Shown here piece after piece: positions 10,757 to 19,265 of a stretch of DNA of 64,000 nucleotides. The stretch is taken from positions 248,001 through 312,000 of the forward strand of contig JAOABH010000004.1 of the NCBI GenBank assembly GCA_026418455.1, written 5' to 3'. The stretch comes from Hydrogenothermaceae bacterium (GTDB lineage Bacteria > Aquificota > Aquificia > Aquificales > Hydrogenothermaceae). The number at the start of each line of letters is the position of its first letter. Within the stretch, counting starts at the first letter, position 1. Both the position numbers and the translations under genes were made by a program. Under the pieces are notes generated by a model. It saw only the letters and a list, made by a program, of their open reading frames with translations, had not been told where the DNA came from and did no database searches.

Positions 10757-11268
10757 TTTGATAAATATTGAGATATATATTCTTTATATCCTATATCTTC
10801 AAGTTTTTGAGCTTTTGATTCAACCATATTTTTAAGACCTTCTTTATACTCTTTTAATTTTTTTGCTATATTTTCATCAGAAGTAGCAAGAATTGAAAGA
10901 GCTAAAAGTGCAGCATTTTCTGCATTGTTTATTGCTACTGTTGCCACAGGAATACCTGCCGGCATCTGGACTATGGATAAAAGGGAATCAAGTCCGTTTA
11001 AAGAAGATGTCTTTATAGGAACCCCTATAACTGGTAGATGTGTAAGAGATGCTACCATTCCAGGAAGATGTGCTGCTCCTCCTGCTCCTGCTATTATAAC
11101 TTTTATACCTTTTTCTTCTGCTTCTTTTGCAAATTTATACATTCTATCTGGTGTTCTGTGAGCTGACACTATGGTTAGATGATAATTGAGTTCAAATTTG
11201 TCTAAAACTTCCGCTGCTTTACTCATAACTGGAAGGTCAGAATCACTACCCATTATTATGGCTATCAT
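10753..11268 (-). CDS. purE: N5-carboxyaminoimidazole ribonucleotide mutase
   Basis: 171 residues. Start region [12 protein letters not shown] and [10 protein letters not shown] form the CO2/nucleotide site, followed by [14 protein letters not shown] and GVPI, the standard class I PurE signature. Converts N5-CAIR to CAIR in purine synthesis. The start lies inside the 3' end of purK (23-bp overlap), so the pair is translationally coupled. Confidence 0.96.
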   Translation of the reverse strand: MIAIIMGSDSDLPVMSKAAEVLDKFELNYHLTIVSAHRTPDRMYKFAKEAEEKGIKVIIAGAGGAAHLPGMVASLTHLPVIGVPIKTSSLNGLDSLLSIVQMPAGIPVATVAINNAENAALLALSILATSDENIAKKLKEYKEGLKNMVESKAQKLEDIGYKEYISQYLSK

Positions 11269-12403
11269 CTTTTATATCTCCTTTAACTTTTAGTAAAGTT
11301 TTAACTTTTGTCATCTTTTGAAGTAATCTCTCTTTATTAAAATCAAGTATTGTTATATGTCCCATTTTACGAAGAGGAAATGTGTTCTTTTTACCATATA
11401 TATGGACATATACACCATCAATCTCCATAACTTTGTCTAAATTTTCATAGATAGGTTTCCCTCTGTATCCCGGCTCTCCAAGAAGATTTAATGTTATTGC
11501 CGGAATATACTGGTATGTAGAACCCATTGGAAGTCCCGAAAGTATTCTTACAAGCTGCTCAAACTGACTTGTTTCACAGGCTTCTATTGTATAATGTCCG
11601 GAGTTATGAGTTCTTGGAGCTACCTCATTTAAAAGTATTCTACCCTTTGAATCAAGAAACAACTCAACACCAAAAACACCTACTCCGTCAAGAGCTTCAA
11701 TAGCAGATATAGCTATATTTTGGGCTTCTTTATAGGTGTCCTCATCTATATCAGCTGGAACTTTTAGATAATCAAGTAAATTTCCATCAGGGTTAAAGAC
11801 CATCTGAGAAACAGGATAAACTTTTATGTTTTTGTTTTTATCTCTTGCTACAATTATACCAAGCTCTTGCTGAACATCAACATACTCTTCAATGTAAGAA
11901 GGAGTATTTATAACTTTATTTAAATCTTCCTTACTTTTTATTATTACAACACCTCTACCATCATACCCTCCTACCTTTGCCTTTTGGACACAAGGTATAA
12001 AGTTAGCTATCTCAGATACGTCATCAACTTCCCAAAAATTCGGAACAGGTATACCTTTACTTTTAAAAAATTTTCTCTGTCTGTATTTATCTTGAATAAT
12101 TTCAAGGGTTTGGATTGAAGGGAAAACTTTATCTGTGTCAAGATATGTTTTTAAATTTTGGGTATCTATATGTTCAATTTCGTAGGTTATTACATCTGAA
12201 AGTTGATTTAGTTTTTTTAATCCTTCAGGGTCATCTACTTTTGCAACTATATGGTTAGAAACCATTGAAGCTGGAGCATCGGAAGATGGATCTAAAACTA
12301 CAACATTTAGTCCTAACTTCCTTGCTTCAACTCCTGTCATCTTTGCAAGTTGTCCACCACCTATAATCCCGATAGTAAAATCCGTAGGTTTAAATATACC
12401 CAT
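11246..12403 (-). CDS. purK: N5-carboxyaminoimidazole ribonucleotide synthase
   Basis: About 385 residues, ATP-grasp fold: N-terminal [24 protein letters not shown] for ATP binding, and [17 protein letters not shown] near residue 265. Makes N5-CAIR from AIR, bicarbonate and ATP, feeding PurE encoded immediately downstream. A GTG lies two codons upstream, but the ATG at 12403 has correct spacing from AGAAGGTG and is preferred. Confidence 0.95.
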   Translation of the reverse strand: MGIFKPTDFTIGIIGGGQLAKMTGVEARKLGLNVVVLDPSSDAPASMVSNHIVAKVDDPEGLKKLNQLSDVITYEIEHIDTQNLKTYLDTDKVFPSIQTLEIIQDKYRQRKFFKSKGIPVPNFWEVDDVSEIANFIPCVQKAKVGGYDGRGVVIIKSKEDLNKVINTPSYIEEYVDVQQELGIIVARDKNKNIKVYPVSQMVFNPDGNLLDYLKVPADIDEDTYKEAQNIAISAIEALDGVGVFGVELFLDSKGRILLNEVAPRTHNSGHYTIEACETSQFEQLVRILSGLPMGSTYQYIPAITLNLLGEPGYRGKPIYENLDKVMEIDGVYVHIYGKKNTFPLRKMGHITILDFNKERLLQKMTKVKTLLKVKGDIKDDSHNNG

Positions 12404-12458
12404 TTTCACCTTCTGCTTGAAAATTCTCCTAAATATTTTAAACTATAAAGTATCTTAG

Positions 12459-12788
12459 ATGCTAAAATCTTTAAGAAAGAAATTTTTTAAGGTAAAGATG
12501 GAGATTGTAAAGAGATTTTGGCTTGAAGCTATATTTAATTGTGATATAGCAAAACAACTTTATGAAGAAGGAAGGATAGATGAATTAAAAAAAGCAGTAG
12601 GCTGGTATCAGCTATTTCAGAAAGAGTTAGAAAGATTCAATATAAAAAATGGATTTTTGGAAGACATTTCAAGAGAAATTGGATTTGAAAAACCTACAAA
12701 AGATGAAATAAACAACTACTTAAGAAGTTTTAGAGAGGCATTATACTATGAAGCAAATATATCAGGAAATAGTAAGAAAGTTAAGTAA
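12459..12788 (+). CDS. hypothetical helical protein
   Basis: Up to 109 residues, charged and mostly alpha-helical, rich in aromatic residues (FWLEAIF, WYQLFQKELERF, REALYYEA). I do not recognise the family. Two starts are possible: the ATG at 12459, 9 bases after a TATAAA box and without a Shine-Dalgarno, or the in-frame ATG at 12498 with AAGGT spaced correctly. It is divergent from purK and its stop overlaps the start of the next small ORF (TAATG), suggesting a two-gene unit. Confidence 0.55.
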   Translation: MLKSLRKKFFKVKMEIVKRFWLEAIFNCDIAKQLYEEGRIDELKKAVGWYQLFQKELERFNIKNGFLEDISREIGFEKPTKDEINNYLRSFREALYYEANISGNSKKVK

Positions 12789-12925
12789 TGAAAACCTTAG
12801 AGGAAAGATTAAAACTTGTAAAACCTATAAAAGATGTTCAGTACTTTTTCTTCTTACAGAGAGTAGAAAAATTTTTAGATGATATATTTGGAGATAAATT
12901 CGAAAATAAGTCTAATGCCAAGTAG
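12788..12925 (+). CDS. small ORF coupled to the preceding gene
   Basis: 45 codons starting MKTLEERLKLVKPIKDVQYF, with start and upstream stop sharing one base (TAATG). The product would be a charged helical peptide (FLQRVEKFLDDIFGDKF). Its end overlaps the 3' end of the convergent LysE-family gene by 51 bp. Coupling to the upstream ORF is the main support; coding status is uncertain. Confidence 0.4.
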   Translation: MKTLEERLKLVKPIKDVQYFFFLQRVEKFLDDIFGDKFENKSNAK

Positions 12926-13495
12926 TAATAGTATAAATCCAACTGATTTTATTAAATAATTGTAAATACTACTTTTTATAAATCTTTTAGAACTATCTAC
13001 AGATATTATTATAGCAACTTCCACACCTATAAAAGCAATGAAGAAAGATATAAAGAATAGTAAAGTACCAAAAAATTTATCCGAGTAGAAGTTTATAGCT
13101 ATTAAGAACCAGAAAAGATATGTGTATGGGTTAAACAAATTAACTGCAAATCCTTTCAAAAATGCTGATGAAACCCCCTTCTTTGTGGAAACATATTCAA
13201 ACTGTTTGTGATGATATTTTAGATTTTTATATCCGAGGTATATAAGTAAGATACCTCCTAAAAGGTAAAAAATCTCCACAATATCTTGAAAATTCTTACT
13301 TTGCTTATAAATCAAAAAATAAGAAACAAGAAATATTGGTATATCTGTAAATATAGGAGATATTCCTACGGCAATACCTTCCTTTTTACCATACTTTAGT
13401 GTTTCTGAAACCATAAGTGCTAAGATAGGACCAGGAGATATAGCGGCTGCAACACCTAAGAAAACTCCGGATATTATCAGTTTTAACTCTTCCAT
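12875..13495 (-). CDS. LysE/RhtB-family exporter
   Basis: 206 residues with about six membrane helices and the family signature near the N-terminus (GVAAAISPGPILALMVSETLKYGKKEG). Members export amino acids or similar small metabolites through the inner membrane; the substrate here cannot be told. The start shares one base with the stop of upp, so the two are co-transcribed and translationally coupled. Confidence 0.85.
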   Translation of the reverse strand: MEELKLIISGVFLGVAAAISPGPILALMVSETLKYGKKEGIAVGISPIFTDIPIFLVSYFLIYKQSKNFQDIVEIFYLLGGILLIYLGYKNLKYHHKQFEYVSTKKGVSSAFLKGFAVNLFNPYTYLFWFLIAINFYSDKFFGTLLFFISFFIAFIGVEVAIIISVDSSKRFIKSSIYNYLIKSVGFILLLLGIRLIFEFISKYII

Positions 13496-14121
13496 TAATC
13501 CTCTGTGTTGAATGCTCTGTCTCCGGCATCTCCTATACCGGGGACTATATATCCTTTATCATTTAAACCTCTATCTATTTCTCCTACAAAAAAGTTAACA
13601 TCTTCAAACTTTTTGAGATTTTCTATTCCTTCCGGAGATGCTATAACATGTAGAGATTTTATCTTTTTTGGATTTTTTGATTTTAAGTAGTCTAATGCCA
13701 AAGAGATAGAGCCTCCCGTTGCAACCATTGGATCAACTACTATAACTGTTTTATCTGTCAAATCAGGAACTCTTTTATAATAGAGTGTACTTTGGAGTGT
13801 TTCTTCGTCTCTTTTTATTCCCAGAAAACCGGATTTAGCCTGAGGTAAAACTTCAAGACAACCTTCAAGCATAGGAAGTCCGGCTCTTAGTATTGCTACT
13901 ATAACAAAGTTTTCTTCTATTAAGGTAGGATAAACTGTTTCTTCTAATGGAGTTTTAACAGGTTTTATCACCACTTCCTCATCTTTTAAAGCTTCAAAGA
14001 GAAGAATTTTTGCAACGTTTGACAATGTTTTTCTAAAAATTTCTGATGATGTTTTCCTATCTCTGAGTTTAAAAATAAATGTGTTAATCAAAGGATGTTC
14101 AACTTTTACAACCTTACCCAA
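13495..14121 (-). CDS. upp: uracil phosphoribosyltransferase
   Basis: 208 residues, normal length. PRPP-binding loop VIVVDPMVATGGS, the ILRAGLPMLEG segment, and the C-terminal uracil-binding YIVPGIGDAGDRAF. Converts uracil and PRPP to UMP in pyrimidine salvage. First gene of a two-gene unit with the LysE-family exporter, divergent from the deacetylase gene. Confidence 0.95.
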   Translation of the reverse strand: MGKVVKVEHPLINTFIFKLRDRKTSSEIFRKTLSNVAKILLFEALKDEEVVIKPVKTPLEETVYPTLIEENFVIVAILRAGLPMLEGCLEVLPQAKSGFLGIKRDEETLQSTLYYKRVPDLTDKTVIVVDPMVATGGSISLALDYLKSKNPKKIKSLHVIASPEGIENLKKFEDVNFFVGEIDRGLNDKGYIVPGIGDAGDRAFNTED

Positions 14122-14183
14122 TTTATAACTCCAAATCTAATTTTTGGTAAAATTTTATCATGAATTTTCTGGAAGGTTTGAGT

Positions 14184-15104
14184 ATGAGGAAAGTGGGATA
14201 CATATACGATGATATTTATTTAAAACATGATACAGGTGAAAATCATCCAGAGTCTCCTAAGAGATTGATTTCTATAAATACATTTATACAAAATTTAAAA
14301 GATAAGTTAATATTTATTCCACCAAGAAGGGCTACTGTTAAAGAGATATCTATGATTCATGACCCATACTATCCTCAGGAGATAATGGATTTTTGTTCTG
14401 CAGGAGGAGGATACTTAGACCCTGATACCCATGTGGGAGAATTCTCTTATGATGCTGCTATTACAGCAGTTGGAGCAGGAATAGAAGCTGTAGACAGAAT
14501 AAAAAAAGGTGAAGTTGAGAGAGTTTTCTGTGCTGTTAGACCTCCGGGACACCATGCTGAATATTCAAAAGCAATGGGATTCTGTATATTTAATAACATT
14601 GCAGTAGCAGCAAGATATGCCCAAAAACAGGGATATGAAAAGGTTTTTATTGTTGATTTTGATGCCCATCACGGAAATGGCACTCAAAAAGCATTTTATG
14701 AAGATGATACAGTGTTTTACTTCTCTACCCATGAGTATCCATTTTATCCTGGCACAGGTTCTAAAGATGAGAAAGGAGTGGGAAAAGGATACGGATACAC
14801 TTACAATGTACCTTTACCTGCTGGCAGCTGTGACGATATTTATATAGATATATACTCAAATCTTCTTCCAAAGCTTGTGAAGGAGTTTAACCCAGATATA
14901 ATTCTTGTTTCGGCTGGATATGATCTTCACGAAGATGACCCTTTAACATATCTTGAAGTTTCAACCGAAGGTATAGGAGTTATAGTAGAAAATATTTTAA
15001 AATCTGCCGATGTTCCATTTTTGTTTATGCTTGAAGGTGGATATAACCTAACAGCATTAGGAGAAAGTGTAAAGTTAACTATTCAAAAGATGTTAGAGGT
15101 TTGA
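14184..15104 (+). CDS. class II HDAC-like deacetylase family protein
   Basis: About 306 residues. HPESPKRL near the N-terminus, RPPGHHAEYSKAMGFCIFNN with the His pair, the metal-binding DFDAHHGNGTQ, and AGYDLHEDDPL. The family covers histone deacetylase-like, acetoin-utilisation and acetylpolyamine amidohydrolases; the bacterial substrate is unclear. The ATG at 14184 follows GGAAGG with proper spacing and gives the usual MRKVGYIYDD start, so it is preferred over the ATG at 14160. It is followed after one base by murE. Confidence 0.85.
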   Translation: MRKVGYIYDDIYLKHDTGENHPESPKRLISINTFIQNLKDKLIFIPPRRATVKEISMIHDPYYPQEIMDFCSAGGGYLDPDTHVGEFSYDAAITAVGAGIEAVDRIKKGEVERVFCAVRPPGHHAEYSKAMGFCIFNNIAVAARYAQKQGYEKVFIVDFDAHHGNGTQKAFYEDDTVFYFSTHEYPFYPGTGSKDEKGVGKGYGYTYNVPLPAGSCDDIYIDIYSNLLPKLVKEFNPDIILVSAGYDLHEDDPLTYLEVSTEGIGVIVENILKSADVPFLFMLEGGYNLTALGESVKLTIQKMLEV

Positions 15105-15105
15105 T

Positions 15106-16584
15106 TTGAAAAAACTGAAAGATGTGATAGTTGATGGTGTTATTTTAGCCGGAGCAGAGGTTAATCTATCTAATATCTCAGATAACTCTAAAAATGTAAA
15201 AGAAGGAAGCCTTTTTTTTGCAATAAAAGGAACAGCTGTAGATGGTCATAACTTTGTAAAAGAGGTTTTAGAAAAGGGAGCCTGCGGAGTTGTAGTCCAA
15301 GATAAACAGTTGGCAGATTTTTTGGTTAAAAATTATCCTGGGAAAGCCATTGTACTCTCCGAAAACACAAGAAAAAGCCTATCTCTATCAGCAAACAGAT
15401 TTTTTGATGAGCCATCAAAAGGATTAAAAGTTATAGGAATAACAGGGACAAACGGAAAGACTTCTGTATCCAACATACTTGCACAGTTTTATGAATTTGC
15501 AGGCTATAAAGTAGGAATAATAGGAACTATAAATTACAGAATAGGAGATGAAATTATATCAGCCGGACATACTACACCAGACCCTATTAACTGGTTCAAA
15601 ACATTAAAGATATTCAAAGAAAAAGGAGCAGATGTTGTAGTTGCTGAAGTTTCATCTCATGCTTTAGACCAGTATAGAGTTTATGGGACAGTTTTTGATG
15701 GTGGAATATTCACAAACTTAACCCAAGACCATCTTGATTATCATAAAAGTATGGAAGATTACTTTAAGGCAAAGGAAAAACTGTTTTATCACATCCTTGA
15801 TTTCAACCAAAATCCGAAAGCTTCTGTAAATTATGATGATGAATACGGTAGGAAGATATACCAAAAATTTAAAGATAATTTTAATATAATCTCTTACGGA
15901 AAAACATCACCAGATTTTAAAATAGAAGATATAAGGCTATCTGTAAGTGGGACAGAGTTTAGTTTTGTATATAAAGGAGGAAAAAGAAGGATTTACACAA
16001 AACTACTTGGAGAGTTTAATGTTTATAACTTATCTGCATCTATATCTTATCTTTTGGTAGATAATTTTGATGAGGATTTTCTGATAGAAAAGGCAAAATT
16101 TATAAAACCTGTAAGAGGTAGATTTGAGGTTTTATCAGAAAACGGAAAAACTGTAATAGTTGATTATGCCCATACACCAGATGGTGTTGAAAAGCTTTTG
16201 AGCTCTGTAAATCAGATTAAAAAGGATAAAGTTATAACAATCTTCGGAGCTGGAGGAAACAGAGACAAAACTAAAAGACCTATAATGGGAAAGATAGCAA
16301 AAAGCTTATCGGATATTGTTATTATAACATCAGACAATCCCAGAAACGAAGAACCTATAGATATAATAAATGACATATTAAAAGGTATTGAAGATAAAAC
16401 TGATGTTTTTGTTATTCCAGATAGGGAAGAAGCTATTAAGTTTGGTATAGAAATGGCTAAAGAGGGAGATGTTATCGTTATTGCAGGTAAAGGTCACGAA
16501 ACATATCAGATTATAAAAGATAAAATTTTACCTTTTGATGATTTAGAAATAGCAAAGAAATACCTAAGGAGAGACTATGTTTAG
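15106..16584 (+). CDS. murE: UDP-MurNAc-L-Ala-D-Glu:meso-diaminopimelate ligase
   Basis: 492 residues. ATP-binding GITGTNGKTS near residue 110, carbamylated Lys region YFKAKEKLFYH, and the specificity motif DNPRNEEP, which marks the meso-DAP-adding rather than lysine-adding enzyme. The start is a TTG one base after the previous stop. It overlaps murC by 8 bp. Cytoplasmic step of peptidoglycan precursor synthesis. Confidence 0.95.
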   Translation: MKKLKDVIVDGVILAGAEVNLSNISDNSKNVKEGSLFFAIKGTAVDGHNFVKEVLEKGACGVVVQDKQLADFLVKNYPGKAIVLSENTRKSLSLSANRFFDEPSKGLKVIGITGTNGKTSVSNILAQFYEFAGYKVGIIGTINYRIGDEIISAGHTTPDPINWFKTLKIFKEKGADVVVAEVSSHALDQYRVYGTVFDGGIFTNLTQDHLDYHKSMEDYFKAKEKLFYHILDFNQNPKASVNYDDEYGRKIYQKFKDNFNIISYGKTSPDFKIEDIRLSVSGTEFSFVYKGGKRRIYTKLLGEFNVYNLSASISYLLVDNFDEDFLIEKAKFIKPVRGRFEVLSENGKTVIVDYAHTPDGVEKLLSSVNQIKKDKVITIFGAGGNRDKTKRPIMGKIAKSLSDIVIITSDNPRNEEPIDIINDILKGIEDKTDVFVIPDREEAIKFGIEMAKEGDVIVIAGKGHETYQIIKDKILPFDDLEIAKKYLRRDYV

Positions 16585-17938
16585 AGGAAAAGTTAGAAAG
16601 ATACATTTTGTTGGAATTGGTGGTTCAGGAATGAACGGAATAGCGGAGCTTTTATTAAATCAAGGTTATACAATATCAGGTTCAGATATAAAAGAGAGTT
16701 CAACTACTCAAAGATTAAGAGAGTTAGGAGCAAAGATATACATAGGACACAGTGAAGAGAATGTAAAAGATGTTGATGTAGTTGTTTACTCTTCTGCTGT
16801 TAAAATGGATAATCCGGAGATAGTAAAAGCAAAAAAACTTAACATACCTATAATACCCCGTGGTGAGATGCTTGCAGAGTTGATGAGATTTAAATATGGT
16901 ATAGCTGTTGCTGGAAGCCACGGAAAAACAACAACAACCTCAATGATAGGGGCAATATTAGGTAAAACTGGACTTGACCCTACAGTTGTCATAGGAGGAA
17001 AGTTATCTGCTTTTGGAAGTAACGCAAAGTTGGGAAGGGGAGAGTTCTTAGTTGCTGAGTCTGATGAAAGTGATGGCTCGTTTTTAAAACTTACACCTAC
17101 AATAGTAACTATTAATAATATAGATTTAGAGCATTTGGGATTTTACAAAAATTTAGATGATATAAAAAATGCTTTTATAACTTTTGCCAACAAAGTTCCA
17201 TTTTACGGAGCAGTTGCAGTTAATGTAGATGATGAAAATGTTAAATCTATACTTCCTTATATAGAAAGAAAGATTATAAAGTTTGGACTTTCTGATGAAG
17301 CCACAATAAGAGCAACAGATTTAGAGATAGTAGATGGAAGATACAAATTTAAGGTAGAAGGATACTCTGACATATATCTTTCTATTCCAGGAAAACATAA
17401 TGTTTATAATGCTCTTGCATCTATATCTGTCTGTCTTGAACTTGGTATTCCTTTCTGTGTAATAAAAGAGTCTTTAGAGAATTTTAAAAATGCAAGTAGA
17501 AGATTTGAGATTAAGTATAACGATGATATAACAGTTATAGATGATTACGCTCATCACCCAACAGAGCTAAAAGCAACTTTATCAGCAGTAAAAGATTACT
17601 ATCCAGATAGAAGAATAATAGCCGTATTCCAGCCTCATAGATACTCACGGGTGGCTTCTTTATTTGATGAATTTGTAAACTCTTTTGATGTTCCGGATAT
17701 AGCTTTAATTACAGAGATATACTCAGCAGGAGAGCCAGCTATAGATGGAATTTCTGGAAAAGCTTTGGTGGATAAGATAAGTGAAAAAAGAGAAAATGTT
17801 TTCTATGTGGAAGATTTAGAAGAAGCTAAAAAGTTTTTAACCGGTGCAGTGAGAAAAGGTGATGTTATTATAACCCTTGGTGCCGGAAACATAACAACCT
17901 TATCGGACTTTTTGGCAAAGTATCTGTCTGAAAAGTAG
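16577..17938 (+). CDS. murC: UDP-N-acetylmuramate:L-alanine ligase
   Basis: 453 residues. N-terminal FVGIGGSGMNGIAELL, the Mur ligase P-loop AGSHGKTTTTSMIG near residue 115, and YAHHPTELKATL in the C-terminal domain. Adds L-alanine to UDP-MurNAc, the step two before MurE. Coupled to murE through an 8-bp overlap. It is followed by paired palindromes that may act as terminators. Confidence 0.96.
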   Translation: MFRGKVRKIHFVGIGGSGMNGIAELLLNQGYTISGSDIKESSTTQRLRELGAKIYIGHSEENVKDVDVVVYSSAVKMDNPEIVKAKKLNIPIIPRGEMLAELMRFKYGIAVAGSHGKTTTTSMIGAILGKTGLDPTVVIGGKLSAFGSNAKLGRGEFLVAESDESDGSFLKLTPTIVTINNIDLEHLGFYKNLDDIKNAFITFANKVPFYGAVAVNVDDENVKSILPYIERKIIKFGLSDEATIRATDLEIVDGRYKFKVEGYSDIYLSIPGKHNVYNALASISVCLELGIPFCVIKESLENFKNASRRFEIKYNDDITVIDDYAHHPTELKATLSAVKDYYPDRRIIAVFQPHRYSRVASLFDEFVNSFDVPDIALITEIYSAGEPAIDGISGKALVDKISEKRENVFYVEDLEEAKKFLTGAVRKGDVIITLGAGNITTLSDFLAKYLSEK

Positions 17939-17990
17939 TTCTGTAAGAGAACGATTTTTATTAAAAGTAGTTCGCTGAGAGAACTTTTTA
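17936..17990 (+). repeat. two tandem GTTC...GAAC palindromes after murC
   Basis: GTTCT-N5-AGAAC (17938-17952) and AGTTC-N7-GAACT (17969-17985) are each followed by a T-rich tail (TTTTTATT, TTTTATT). The two units resemble each other over about 25 bp and begin right at the murC stop. They may be weak tandem terminators. A related palindrome, GTTCTCAGAAC, lies on the other side of the next gene at 19229. Confidence 0.5.
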
Positions 17991-18019
17991 TTGAAAATTT
18001 CTTATTTTAGTTCTATAAT
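17991..18019 (+). promoter_or_regulatory. sigma70-type promoter of AAA ATPase gene
   Basis: TTGAAA (17991-17996), 17-bp spacer, TATAAT (18014-18019). The ATG at 18029 is only 10 bases past the -10 and has no Shine-Dalgarno sequence, so the transcript is nearly leaderless. Confidence 0.65.
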
Positions 18020-18028
18020 AAAACTACT

Positions 18029-19195
18029 ATGAAAAAATTAAGTAATGTAATCGAACAAATTGAAATTATACATGAGAGATTAAAACTGTTTATTCCTAAA
18101 CAGTTAAGGCCTTATTACAGTCAGATAGATCTGGAAGATATTAGAGATGTGATAATCTATGGTGGTAGAGGTGTCGGTAAAACAACTTTTCTCTTACATA
18201 AGTCTTTAAACAAAAACTTTCTGTATTTATCTACTGATAATCCTATTGTATCTCCTTATCCTCTTTTTGATATAGCAGAAGCTGTATTTTATAGGGGCTA
18301 TGATGGAGTTATTATTGATGAAGTCCATTTTGCAAAAGATTGGGAAATAAATCTTAAAGCAATATACGACAGTTTTCCAAATAAATATATCTGGGTCAGT
18401 GGAAGTAGTAGTTTATCTCTAAAATCATCAAAAGCTGATTTATCAAGAAGATACACTCTTTTTAGAATTCCTCTGATGTCTTTTAGGGAATATATTTTCC
18501 TTACAAAGAATATTGAAGTTGAATCTATAAATCCTTTTAACTTCGAAATATCTTTCCTTGAAAAGTTACAAGATATAAATATACTCTCCCTTTTTAGAGA
18601 GTATATAACCTCAGGAATAAGACCTATCTTTAGAGAAGGAAATTACTGCCAGAGATTAGAAGGTATCTTAGAAAAATCAATATTTTACGATGTTCCATTT
18701 TTTGTTCCTTCTGTGCAGGATAATCATCTAAGAATAATAAATGCTATTCTTGGACATTTAATATACTCTCCAATTCCGACGATAAACATAAGTGGTATGT
18801 GTAGTCAGTGGCATATAAGTAAAGAGAAGCTTTACAACTTACTGTTTGTTATGGAACAAGCTGAAATTATAAATATAGTGAGAAAGAAAAAGGATAAAAA
18901 TTTACATTTTACAAAAGGTGCCAAGCTGTTTTTATCAGATCCTTCTGTTTATTCATGTTTTAATGGAGATAAAGGAAGTTTAAGAGAAGCTTTTGTTGTA
19001 TTTTCTTTAAAGGAGAAATTTGATGTTTTTGCATCTGACAATGAGTCTGAGTATGATTATGAAGTGTCTGGTATAAAAATTGAGATAGGTGGTAAGAATA
19101 AAAAATTTAAAAAAGCGGATTTTGTAATAAGAGATGATATAGACATACCGGTGGGAAATAAAATTCCTATGTGGTTAATAAGCTTATCTTTCTAA
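18029..19195 (+). CDS. AAA-family ATPase with DUF4143-type C-terminus
   Basis: 388 residues. Walker A GGRGVGKTT near residue 50 and Walker B in GVIIDEVHFAKDWE near 95, followed by SGSSSLSL (sensor 1) and the RRYTLFRIPLMSFREYIFL segment typical of this ATPase group. The C-terminal half has a winged-helix-like region and an acidic YDYEVSGIKIEIGG segment resembling the nuclease-like end of DUF4143 proteins. These are widespread in thermophiles; no cellular role is established. It stands alone between murC and pncB with its own promoter and flanking palindromes. Confidence 0.75.
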   Translation: MKKLSNVIEQIEIIHERLKLFIPKQLRPYYSQIDLEDIRDVIIYGGRGVGKTTFLLHKSLNKNFLYLSTDNPIVSPYPLFDIAEAVFYRGYDGVIIDEVHFAKDWEINLKAIYDSFPNKYIWVSGSSSLSLKSSKADLSRRYTLFRIPLMSFREYIFLTKNIEVESINPFNFEISFLEKLQDINILSLFREYITSGIRPIFREGNYCQRLEGILEKSIFYDVPFFVPSVQDNHLRIINAILGHLIYSPIPTINISGMCSQWHISKEKLYNLLFVMEQAEIINIVRKKKDKNLHFTKGAKLFLSDPSVYSCFNGDKGSLREAFVVFSLKEKFDVFASDNESEYDYEVSGIKIEIGGKNKKFKKADFVIRDDIDIPVGNKIPMWLISLSF

Positions 19196-19210
19196 TTCTT
19201 AAAATGGGTT

Positions 19211-19239
19211 TGTGATAAAATTTTTAAAGTTCTCAGAAC
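19211..19239 (+). promoter_or_regulatory. extended -10 promoter and palindrome before pncB
   Basis: TGTGATAAAAT (19211-19221) is an extended -10 element. GTTCTCAGAAC, a perfect palindrome at 19229-19239, falls at or just after the predicted start point, where it could be an operator. AGAGGT about 10 bases before the ATG serves as ribosome binding site. Confidence 0.45.
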
Positions 19240-19265
19240 ACAAGAAAGAGGTCAAAGTGATATAA

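Noticed and set aside
12459-12925. HEPN/MNT or other named toxin-antitoxin pair
   Set aside because: No RX4-6H, nucleotidyltransferase or ribbon-helix-helix motif is present in either ORF.
18029-19195. Transposase or insertion sequence
   Set aside because: The protein has Walker A/B and sensor motifs of an ATPase, no DDE or HUH catalytic pattern, and the flanking palindromes are too short for terminal inverted repeats.
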